Assembly (NCBI GenBank): GCA_036337295.1 | Contig: JAYZEN010000002.1 | Span: 1-64,000 of the forward strand | Origin: Ketobacter sp036337295 | GTDB taxonomy: Bacteria; Pseudomonadota; Gammaproteobacteria; Pseudomonadales; Ketobacteraceae | DNA length: 64,000 bases | Direction of reading: 5' to 3' | In this document: in pieces, positions 43,535 to 51,049 of the stretch | Layout: each line of letters starts with the position of its first letter | How positions within the stretch are numbered: the first letter of the stretch is position 1 | Position numbers and translations under genes: made by a program | The notes under the pieces: generated by a model | Databases searched by the model: none | Seen by the model: only the letters and a program-made list of their open reading frames with translations | Told to the model about the DNA's origin: nothing

Positions 43535-44083
43535 ATGAAACTGTCCTCACTTGCCATCACACTGCTGACCACGTTCTGTATGTTGAACAGCCCTCTGTAC
43601 GCGCAGGAAAGCACGTTTTTTCTGGGAGCCAAATACGGACAATACGATTTCACCCTGGACCAGGCTTCCCGAACGGAGGATGGCCATGGTTTCTCCCTAC
43701 TCGGCAATCTTGACTTGCGCAAAGGGCTTGCCCTGGAGTTCGAGTACGGTGACAGCGGTAAGGCAGAATTCGACTACGACGGGGATACCATCACAGGCGG
43801 GCAAATTCGGATTCAACATCTGGGCGCCTACGGTGTGTATCGCACACCGGGTTCTTTCTATGGCAAATTGAAGTTGGGCGTTTCCGTCAATCGGGTGGAT
43901 GCGACCAATCTGAAGTGCCCCTACAGCCTCTGCACCAACACACTCTCCAGGGATGACGGCGCCACTGTCTATGGTGTGGGATTGGGCCTGACAATGCAGG
44001 GCCGGTTGCGCACAGAACTGGAGTACACCGTCATCGATGAGGACGTGGACGTACTCCAATTGGGATTTCTGTTTGGACTGTAG
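43535..44083 (+). CDS. Small outer-membrane beta-barrel protein
   Basis: A 182-residue exported protein. Signal peptide MKLSSLAITLLTTFCMLNS, cleavage after LYA; eight or so alternating beta strands (FFLGAKYGQYDF, LALEFEYGDSG, IRIQHLGAYGVYR, FYGKLKLGVSV, TVYGVGLGLTM, LRTELEYTVID) and the C-terminal strand DVLQLGFLFGL. It is OmpA/OmpW-barrel-like without a peptidoglycan domain. Start at ATG 43535 keeps a clean signal peptide; an ATG at 43502 is possible. Function unknown. Confidence 0.8.
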   Translation: MKLSSLAITLLTTFCMLNSPLYAQESTFFLGAKYGQYDFTLDQASRTEDGHGFSLLGNLDLRKGLALEFEYGDSGKAEFDYDGDTITGGQIRIQHLGAYGVYRTPGSFYGKLKLGVSVNRVDATNLKCPYSLCTNTLSRDDGATVYGVGLGLTMQGRLRTELEYTVIDEDVDVLQLGFLFGL

Positions 44084-44111
44084 GTTGGTTGAATTGTCGC
44101 GTGATTGAGTG

Positions 44112-45761
44112 CTAGCGCAATTCCGCCCGAATCGCGCCAAGAACCGCATCAGGCAAGCAACCATCCACCCATTCACTCTCTTCGCCTTCTGCACTGATGT
44201 ACTTGCCTTCAAGCAGCATATGAGTGAACTGCTCCTCGTTGGCGGGGATCGGTAACAGGCAACTCCCCACCTGCAGCAGGCTCTCCCGCCACTGGGTGAC
44301 TTCATAGTCCAGCACGGCCACCGGCTTGGTTCTGGGGTTGTGGTCATGATCCAGCAACACCTTCTCCACCAAATCCTTGAAATACGGGTTCACCCAGGGA
44401 TTGTATTCCAGTGGCCACTTAAACCGATAGCGGGGAATATGAGTGCCCTCTACCAGCGTAGCGATGAACACATCGGCCACATGATTATTGTCTCCACCCA
44501 CCAGATCGCTGGCTTTGGAGGCAAATGCCACATGGGTTCCATCATCGCTGATCACTGCGGTATAGGAACCAAGATTTCCGGAAAAATTTCCATTCATGCT
44601 GCGGGAAACCCGATCGGTATGCCCATTCGCGACATCCCGAACAAACACATCCCAATCCCCGTTGGTATCCCCATGGTCAAAGTTACTGGACAGGGATTCA
44701 AACACCGCCACCTGGCCATCCTGGCTGATGGAGACCACGCCACTGTTGTAATCATTGGCCTCATATCCTTCAGTGGAGATGGTGACCCTGCGGGTGGTAT
44801 TCAGCATCAGATCGCGCACATAGCCGTCCAGGCTGATGCCCGTGTTGGAATCCGGATACATGAGGTCTTTTCCATCATCCAGAATCATCATCGCCACATA
44901 ACGTCCGTTGCCACTCAAACGGGCTGGCATAATATAGAAATCAAACTGGCTGCCATCATTGGCCAAAGAGGCGCGCAGGTTGATACCCTTTTCCATATCC
45001 CGAACAAATACATCATTGCCATCGTTGGTATCGCCAAAGGTAATGTCCGGGCGTGGGGATTCATACAGCACAAACCGGCCGTCCTCACTGATATCGGTCA
45101 GGCCGCGCCCATACACCGGCTCCCCGAAATAAGAACGGGACGCCACCTCGGTCACCCCGGTCAGGCGGTCCCAGCGAAAAACGTACATGGTGGTGTTGTC
45201 CAGATCCGGCACCAGATTGGAACGGTAACCGGAAAACGAGACATAGCGCCCATCGCTGCTGATGGCAATGCCGTCATCCACAAAACCGTTGTAACTGGTG
45301 TAGTCAGTGATGCGGGTGGTGGTCTGGGCTGCCACGTCCCGAATGTACAGCTCAGAAGGAAAACTCTTGGGTGGGCCTGTGACATACTGAGAGGTAAAAA
45401 TCACAAACTGCCCATCACCACTGATATCCACTTCCTGCACCCCGGTTGACAGTGGGTTGCCATCCGGATTCAGGGACACCAGCTGGACGCTGCCATTGTT
45501 CATGTCACGCAGATAAGCCTGGCGGGTATTTGCGGGAACCGGAATCGACGTCATGTTGGTCGCGCGAGATAAAAAGGCCACATGACTGCCATCATTATCC
45601 ACGGCGGGACTCTCACTGGCTGCATTGGGCTCCGCATTTTTTGGGGCGATGGACACCCGTTGGATGGTACCCGGCAGATAGGCCTGTGCCAACACCGGAC
45701 ACAGCAGCAACACCAGAGTGAACAGACACTGTTGGCAGACCCGTTGGTAAAATTGGCTCAT
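44112..45761 (-). CDS. Secreted TolB/PD40-type beta-propeller protein
   Basis: A 549-residue exported protein. Signal peptide (MSQFYQRVCQQCLFTLVLLL, cleavage after AQA), then repeated propeller blades with the PD40 pattern S-x-DG-x-x-V-x-F, each followed by a variant of DVFVRD (for example LYIRDVAAQTTTRI, DVFVRDMEKG, GYVRDLMLNT, DVFVRDVANG, DVFIATLVEG). A C-terminal part of about 90 residues holds two Cys (GSCLLP, DGCLPD). Start ATG 45761 after GAGGGAT. Probably binds a protein or glycan outside the cytoplasm; role unknown. Confidence 0.78.
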   Translation of the reverse strand: MSQFYQRVCQQCLFTLVLLLCPVLAQAYLPGTIQRVSIAPKNAEPNAASESPAVDNDGSHVAFLSRATNMTSIPVPANTRQAYLRDMNNGSVQLVSLNPDGNPLSTGVQEVDISGDGQFVIFTSQYVTGPPKSFPSELYIRDVAAQTTTRITDYTSYNGFVDDGIAISSDGRYVSFSGYRSNLVPDLDNTTMYVFRWDRLTGVTEVASRSYFGEPVYGRGLTDISEDGRFVLYESPRPDITFGDTNDGNDVFVRDMEKGINLRASLANDGSQFDFYIMPARLSGNGRYVAMMILDDGKDLMYPDSNTGISLDGYVRDLMLNTTRRVTISTEGYEANDYNSGVVSISQDGQVAVFESLSSNFDHGDTNGDWDVFVRDVANGHTDRVSRSMNGNFSGNLGSYTAVISDDGTHVAFASKASDLVGGDNNHVADVFIATLVEGTHIPRYRFKWPLEYNPWVNPYFKDLVEKVLLDHDHNPRTKPVAVLDYEVTQWRESLLQVGSCLLPIPANEEQFTHMLLEGKYISAEGEESEWVDGCLPDAVLGAIRAELR

Positions 45762-45873
45762 GATATCCCTCTGCGGCAATCAACCTGTTACGGACACCCA
45801 GACTAATACCGAACCACACTGCAGCGCAGTGAAATATCCCCAAACCGGTTTGTGACTTGTTTACAACGGACAC

Positions 45874-45910
45874 AAAAAAGCCCGCCCTGAGATCGGGGCG
45901 GGCTTTTTTT
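45874..45910. terminator. Bidirectional terminator after fadJ-type gene
   Basis: AAAAAAGCCCGCCC, a seven-base loop, GGGGCGGGCTTTTTTT. A nine-bp GC stem with A-tract and T-tract; it ends the beta-oxidation operon on the minus strand. Confidence 0.9.
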
Positions 45911-45923
45911 GATCAGAACAAAC

Positions 45924-48068
45924 TTATTCGAACAGTTCGCCCTTCTCGGCTTTTTCCACCAGCAAGGCAGGAGGAGCAAAACGCTCACCGTACTTGTCAG
46001 CCAGTTCCTGGGCGCGGGCAACAAACTCACGCAGACCATACTGGTTAATGTACTGCACCACACCACCGGTCCAACCGGGGAAGCCAATGCCGAAGATGGA
46101 ACCGATGTTGGCATCCGCCACTTTCTCGATCACACCCTCTTCCATGCAGCGAACGGTCTCCAGGGACTGAACGAACAGGAAGCGCTCTTTCATGTCCTCA
46201 AACGGAATGTCGTTGCTGCCGGCACCAAAGGCATCCTTCAATCCAGGCCACAATGTCTTCTTACCACCCTGCGGATAGTCATAGAAGCCCTTGCCTGCCA
46301 GCTTACCGGCGCGGTCGAATTCATCAATCATGCGATCGATAACGGCGTCAGACGAGCCTTTCTGCAGCTCTTTGCCTTCTGCTTTGAGGGCGGCTTCAGT
46401 CGCCAGGCGAATGTTGCGCATGGTCTGCAGGTTCAGCTCGTCGCTGATGGCCAGGGTGCCCACCGGGAAACCGGCGCAGGACGCGGCCATCTCGATGGAA
46501 GCCGGGCTCAGGCCTTCAGCCAGCATGCCCAAGCCCTCGTTAACATAAGTACCGATCACGCGGGTGGTGAAGAACCCGCGGGCATCGTTGACCACGATAG
46601 GTGTTTTGCGGATTTGCAGCACATAGTCGATGGACTTGGCCAGCGCTTCGTCGGAAGTCTCTTTACCGCAGATGATCTCAACCAGCGGCATTTTATCCAC
46701 CGGAGAGAAGAAGTGCAGACCGATGAAGTTGGCGGGACGGCAGGAAGCCTGCGCCAAACCGGTAATCGGCAGACTGGACGTGTTGGACGCCATCACACCG
46801 GTAGGCAGCATTTGCGCTTCCGCTTCCTGAGTTACCGCCGCTTTCAGTTCCGTTTTCTCGAACACTGCTTCGATTACCAGATCACAGCCCTGCAGGTCTT
46901 CCGCATTGGCGGTCGGCTTGATCAGGCTCAACACGGCATCGGCTTTCTCCTGGGTCATCTTGCCGCGGGAAATGGCTTTGTCCAACAGCTTCTTGCTGTA
47001 ATCCTTGCCTTTCTGTGCGTTTTCGTCGGAGATATCTTTCAACACAACTTCGATACCTGCCATGGCAGACGAGTACGCAATACCCGCACCCATCATACCC
47101 GCGCCCAGGATACCCACTTTCTTGGTGGTGTACTTATCGAAGCCCTGGGGACGGCTGCCGCCTTTGTTGATCTGCTGCAGGTTGAAGAAAAACGCCGTGA
47201 TCATGTTGGTGGAAACCGGACCCACCGCCAACTCAGTGAAGTAACGGCCTTCGATGATGAACGCGGTGTCCACGTCCACCTGCAGGGATTCCACTGCGGC
47301 ACACAGGATGTTTTCCGGAGCCGGATAGCAGCCTTTGGTTTTAGCCTTCAGCATCGCCGGAACGATAGGCAGTTTCATGGCCAACGCCGGGCTGGCAGGG
47401 GTACCGCCAGGTACTTTGTAGCCTTTGGTATCCCAGGGCTGCAGTACTTGTGGATTGGCTTTACACCAGGCTTTCGCCTTGGCCAGCATGTCTTCTGCGC
47501 TGTCGGCCAGCTCGTGAATCAGGCCAGCTTTCAAGGCGCCTTCCGGGTTCACCTGCTTGCCTTCCATCAGGAACGGTGCAGCTGCTTCGAAGCCCAGCAG
47601 GCGAGTCAAACGCACCACACCGCCGCCGCCGGGCAACAGGCCCAGGCCCACTTCCGGCAGACCGATTTTGGTCTTGGGATCGTTGATGGCCACGCGATAG
47701 TTACAGGCCAGGCAAATCTCGTAACCGCCACCCAACGCTGCTCCATTAATGGCAGCAACCACAGGCGCCTGGATTTTTTCCAGACGACGCAACTGCGCCT
47801 TCACACCCATGGAATTGTCCAGGAATGCCTGGGCAGTTTCAGGAGTGGCTTTCACCAGGTCACGCAGGTCGCCACCGGCAAAGAAAGTCTTCTTGGCAGA
47901 AGTGATCACCACACCCGCCAGGTTTTCTTCCTGCTCCAGGCGCGCGATGCACTCGTCCATGGACTTGGCATACGTCTCATTCATGGTGTTGGCGGACTGG
48001 CCAGGCATGTCCATCGTCAATACGACGATATTGTCACTGTCTTTTTCGTAACGAATAGCTTCACTCAT
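45924..48068 (-). CDS. fadJ: Multifunctional fatty-acid oxidation subunit (enoyl-CoA hydratase / 3-hydroxyacyl-CoA dehydrogenase)
   Basis: A 714-residue FadB/FadJ-type protein for the middle steps of beta-oxidation. The N-terminal crotonase domain (about 1-190) has AALGGGYEICLACNYRVA and EVGLGLLPGGGGVVRL with the catalytic Glu; the dehydrogenase domain begins at VGILGAGMMGAGIAYSSAMAG near residue 320, has VFEKTELKAAV and IGLHFFSPVDKMPLVEI (catalytic His) and GFFTTRVIG. It lies 17 bp downstream of the thiolase gene. The order thiolase-then-hydratase and the lack of the usual FadB N-terminal sequence favour FadJ. Confidence 0.88.
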   Translation of the reverse strand: MSEAIRYEKDSDNIVVLTMDMPGQSANTMNETYAKSMDECIARLEQEENLAGVVITSAKKTFFAGGDLRDLVKATPETAQAFLDNSMGVKAQLRRLEKIQAPVVAAINGAALGGGYEICLACNYRVAINDPKTKIGLPEVGLGLLPGGGGVVRLTRLLGFEAAAPFLMEGKQVNPEGALKAGLIHELADSAEDMLAKAKAWCKANPQVLQPWDTKGYKVPGGTPASPALAMKLPIVPAMLKAKTKGCYPAPENILCAAVESLQVDVDTAFIIEGRYFTELAVGPVSTNMITAFFFNLQQINKGGSRPQGFDKYTTKKVGILGAGMMGAGIAYSSAMAGIEVVLKDISDENAQKGKDYSKKLLDKAISRGKMTQEKADAVLSLIKPTANAEDLQGCDLVIEAVFEKTELKAAVTQEAEAQMLPTGVMASNTSSLPITGLAQASCRPANFIGLHFFSPVDKMPLVEIICGKETSDEALAKSIDYVLQIRKTPIVVNDARGFFTTRVIGTYVNEGLGMLAEGLSPASIEMAASCAGFPVGTLAISDELNLQTMRNIRLATEAALKAEGKELQKGSSDAVIDRMIDEFDRAGKLAGKGFYDYPQGGKKTLWPGLKDAFGAGSNDIPFEDMKERFLFVQSLETVRCMEEGVIEKVADANIGSIFGIGFPGWTGGVVQYINQYGLREFVARAQELADKYGERFAPPALLVEKAEKGELFE

Positions 48069-48085
48069 TATCTTTCTCCCGGTCC

Positions 48086-49297
48086 TTATACGCGCTCAAT
48101 GATGGTTGCGATACCCATGCCTGCACCCACGCAGAGAGTACACAGACCGCGTTTCAGATTTCGACGCTCCAGCTCGTCCAGCACAGTGCCCAGAATCATG
48201 GCACCAGTAGCTCCCAGCGGATGACCCAAGGCAATGGAACCGCCGTTCACGTTGACCTTCTCGGCGGGTACACCGGTTTCCTTCATGAAGCGCATCACCA
48301 CAGAGGCAAAGGCTTCGTTCACTTCGAACAGGTCGATGTCGTCGTAGGTCAGGCCGGCTTTGGCCAGGGCCTTGTTGGCCGCCGGAGCAGGACCGGTCAG
48401 CATGATGGTGGGGTCCGTGGAGGTGATGGCGGTGGCAACGATACGACCGCGGGGGGTCATACCCATTTCCTTACCTTTGGCTTCAGAACCGATCACCACC
48501 AGCGAGGAACCGTCCACGATACCGGATGAGTTACCAGGCGTGTGGATGTGGTTGATGCGTTCTACCCAGTGATATTTCTGCAGGGCCACGCTGTCGAAGC
48601 CCATGTCACCCATCATCTGGAAAGAAGGGTTCAGGGCATTCAGACCTTCAACGGTAGTGCTGGGGCGCAGGTAATCGTCTTTCTCCAGAATCACCAGGCC
48701 GTTCATGTCCCGTACGGGAATCACGGATTTGTCGAAGTGACCGGCTTTCTGCGCCGCGCCCGCTTTCATCTGAGAGTTGTAGGCAAAATTGTCCACATCT
48801 TCCCGGCTGAAACCTTCGATGGTGGCAATCAGGTCCGCCGAGATACCCTGGGTAACAAAGGAAGTCATCAGGTTGGTCTGCGGGTCAGAGGCCCAGGCGC
48901 CGCCATCAGAGCCCATGGGTACCCGGGACATGGCTTCCACACCGCCGGCGATGACCAGGTCTTCCCAGCCGGACGCCACTTTCTGAGCGGCCAGGTTGAC
49001 GGCTTCCAGACCGGATGCACAGTAACGGTTGACTTGAACACCGGCTACCACCGTGTCCCAACCGGCCTTCATCAGCGCAGTTTTGGGAATAACAGAACCC
49101 TGCTCGCCCACCGGGCTCACGCAGCCCATTACCAGGTCTTCCACCTGGGAAGTGTCCAGGCCGGGGTTACGCTCGGTCAGAGCATTCAGCAGGTTAACCA
49201 CCAAATCAACGGGCTTCACCTGGTGCAGTGACCCATCCTTTTTGCCCTTTGAGCGCGGTGAACGCACCGCATCAAAGACATAGGCTTCTGTAGACAT
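48086..49297 (-). CDS. fadI: Acetyl-CoA acyltransferase (thiolase)
   Basis: A 403-residue thiolase that cleaves 3-ketoacyl-CoA to acetyl-CoA and a shortened acyl-CoA. The acylated Cys93 is in NRYCASGLEAVN, the active-site His in GGSIALGHPLGATGAMI, and the second Cys in TLCVGAGMGIATI. Upstream of fadJ and likely in one operon, forming the beta-oxidation complex. AGAGGA precedes the ATG. Symbol chosen by pairing with FadJ-type; FadA is the alternative. Confidence 0.88.
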   Translation of the reverse strand: MSTEAYVFDAVRSPRSKGKKDGSLHQVKPVDLVVNLLNALTERNPGLDTSQVEDLVMGCVSPVGEQGSVIPKTALMKAGWDTVVAGVQVNRYCASGLEAVNLAAQKVASGWEDLVIAGGVEAMSRVPMGSDGGAWASDPQTNLMTSFVTQGISADLIATIEGFSREDVDNFAYNSQMKAGAAQKAGHFDKSVIPVRDMNGLVILEKDDYLRPSTTVEGLNALNPSFQMMGDMGFDSVALQKYHWVERINHIHTPGNSSGIVDGSSLVVIGSEAKGKEMGMTPRGRIVATAITSTDPTIMLTGPAPAANKALAKAGLTYDDIDLFEVNEAFASVVMRFMKETGVPAEKVNVNGGSIALGHPLGATGAMILGTVLDELERRNLKRGLCTLCVGAGMGIATIIERV

Positions 49298-49827
49298 TCA
49301 ACCAATCCTCTTTGTTTTTGATGTGAGCCCAGCTGTAAATGGCACCTTGACCCAAAGCGGCAACATGACCCACTGGACACTCAGGCTGCATACCTTGCGC
49401 CTTTTGCAGTAGCTGCGCAATGACCTCACCGCTCAGGGGTTGTGACCAAAACGACCAAGGCACTCTGTTACCGCAACTGTTACCTTTGGAAACATATAAA
49501 ACGTGAATTAGTTACTAGACTTCCCATAATTATGGTGTACACTTGTAAACAATGAAGCTGAAAAAGCAACCTGCTTAACCTTCATTGAACGGTAAACACA
49601 CATTGATAAGATGGATTAGGCTGATCATTCTAAATATTGAAATTAGAATTGATCGCAATCACTGGAAACAGTGAGTTTGTTAACCTATAAATCTAAGGAC
49701 GGCTAATCACTAGCCTAACTTGGTAAAGGTAACGTGAACCAGAACTCCAATAAGTAAACAGTCACGTTATCGGGTTAGCAGAGTCTGGCTTATTACATGT
49801 TGTGTCAGATACACAAAGGAGTTCACT
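49298..49827 (+). promoter_or_regulatory. Long AT-rich divergent region dense in inverted repeats
   Basis: This 530-bp gap between the thiolase and the small membrane gene holds five inverted repeats in 220 bp: CAATGAAG/CTTCATTG (49550-49587), GATCATTCTAA/TTAGAAT-T-GATC (49623-49654), TCACTG-GAAA-CAGTGA (49659-49674), GGCTA/TAGCC (49701-49715) and TAACGTGA/TCACGTTA (49730-49769). The thiolase promoter and an unknown operator GTAAAC pair (49545, 49592) are probably here. The cluster of stems suggests a structured leader or small RNA read toward the plus strand. No gene of normal size is seen. Confidence 0.5.
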
Positions 49828-50049
49828 ATGAAACTGGCAACATCAACTGTAAGACAACTGGCTATCGACAGCCTGTCTTTCATGGCAGTTCTGGCATTAA
49901 CCGTTGGTGGATTTTGGGGATTGTTCCTCGTGGACGCATCCTTGTTCACCATGGTGGTTTTCGGACTGCTGATGGTACCCGCTTTGCTGAGCAGCACTTA
50001 CTACCTTGGCAAAGACATCAACGAAGCCACGCATAAGCTGATTGCGTGA
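49828..50049 (+). CDS. Small two-helix membrane protein
   Basis: A 73-residue protein with two transmembrane helices (SFMAVLALTVGGFWGLFLV and FTMVVFGLLMVPALLSSTYY) in a hairpin; charged N- and C-terminal ends are both likely cytoplasmic. AAGGAG lies 7 bases before the ATG, the best ribosome site in the region. I do not recognise a family. Long repeat-rich leader upstream and a 15-bp hairpin downstream suggest an independent, regulated transcript. Confidence 0.65.
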   Translation: MKLATSTVRQLAIDSLSFMAVLALTVGGFWGLFLVDASLFTMVVFGLLMVPALLSSTYYLGKDINEATHKLIA

Positions 50050-50057
50050 GGACCTTG

Positions 50058-50097
50058 GTCGCGGCCAACGCGTGAGATTGCTCCGCGTGGCTGCGAC
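50058..50097 (+). terminator. Stable hairpin after the small membrane gene
   Basis: GTCGCGGCCAACGCG pairs with CGCGTGGCTGCGAC (one bulged A, one GU). No T-run follows, so it may be a terminator of unusual type or an mRNA end stabiliser. Confidence 0.45.
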
Positions 50098-50129
50098 ATT
50101 GGTATTCCCCTAATTCTCAAATCCTGGCT

Positions 50130-50963
50130 TCAGTCAGGCGGATTCAGCGTGATGATGATGTCATCACGCTGGTCAGTAAAGCCTTTGAAACTGAATGTTA
50201 CCCGCGCCAGGAACTGTATGGGATCGGTCCCCGTGCCGGGCTCAGGCAACAGTTCCGTACCCAGGCATCGCACCTTTTGATAGGCCGTTCCCGTTGAATT
50301 GACGCGCAAAGCCCAATCACATTCCTGAGTGACGGGCGTTTTCATCTCATTCAGGGCTAATTCTGCATCTGCGGGAATATAGTCAGGATACGAATTCACA
50401 TTGAAAAGCTGGTCGCCTTCGAAGACAACAGTAATGAAGTTGGCATAGTTGGGCACAGAATCGCTGGCTTTCAGGGTGCGCGTAGTCACCTCTTCCGGGT
50501 CAAAATTCTCCAGCGAAGGGTCATCCTCCTGTGACTCAAGTACCAAGCGCTGCCTGTAGTAGCTTGAATTCCAGACTTCCTCCCCTTCTACGCCGCCATC
50601 ATAACGGTAGATATGGACTTCCATACCCAGGCCTTTGTAATCAACATCGATGCTTTCGTAGGTGGGATTGGTGAATCTCGCCGAAAAGGCGATGCTGGTT
50701 ACCGATCGAGAACAATAGCCTGCATCTGAGCTGTCCAGAACAGCCTGACCATTGTCAAAACCGTCCGGATTACAGAAGCCACCGTCATCATCATCCGAGG
50801 AGATTTCAACCCAGTCCAGGTTGACACTTTTGGCATCCAGGACGCCATTGACACGAAATTCCACATAGGGGTCCCGTGGGGCTTTATCATCATCATCGGA
50901 ACCACCACCACAACCGGCTGCCAGCACCATACCCGCCATCACGCCAACACGCATAAAATTCAT
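50130..50963 (-). CDS. Hypothetical lipoprotein
   Basis: A 277-residue exported lipoprotein. The lipobox is VLAAGC (Cys18), followed by GGGS and an Asp run, a common sorting linker. The mature part is acidic and beta-rich with several Cys (GFCNPDG, GYCSRS, QECDWALRV, RCLGTELL) that may form disulfides. Unknown family. It is read in the same direction as ppc but lies beyond a terminator-like hairpin, so it is probably its own unit. Confidence 0.78.
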   Translation of the reverse strand: MNFMRVGVMAGMVLAAGCGGGSDDDDKAPRDPYVEFRVNGVLDAKSVNLDWVEISSDDDDGGFCNPDGFDNGQAVLDSSDAGYCSRSVTSIAFSARFTNPTYESIDVDYKGLGMEVHIYRYDGGVEGEEVWNSSYYRQRLVLESQEDDPSLENFDPEEVTTRTLKASDSVPNYANFITVVFEGDQLFNVNSYPDYIPADAELALNEMKTPVTQECDWALRVNSTGTAYQKVRCLGTELLPEPGTGTDPIQFLARVTFSFKGFTDQRDDIIITLNPPD

Positions 50964-50984
50964 TCAGATCTCCAAAACAAACTA

Positions 50985-51009
50985 GGCCTGCGGGATTGAC
51001 TCGCAGGCC
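50985..51009 (-). terminator. Terminator-like hairpin after ppc
   Basis: GGCCTGCG and CGCAGGCC form an eight-bp stem; on the minus strand it is followed by a broken T-rich run (TAGTTTGTTTTG). Confidence 0.55.
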
Positions 51010-51049
51010 CAAGGCGATGCATTTAAACAGCCAGCATCGAAAAACTCAA

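Noticed and set aside
45909..48224. A 771-codon open frame on the plus strand opposite fadJ
   Set aside because: It is the antisense shadow of a clear fadJ-type gene; the translation is rich in His, Gln, Arg and Phe with no family motif, a usual effect of biased codons on the other strand.
49272..49463. A 63-codon minus-strand frame overlapping the thiolase start
   Set aside because: It overlaps the thiolase start, has no ribosome site and no recognisable pattern.
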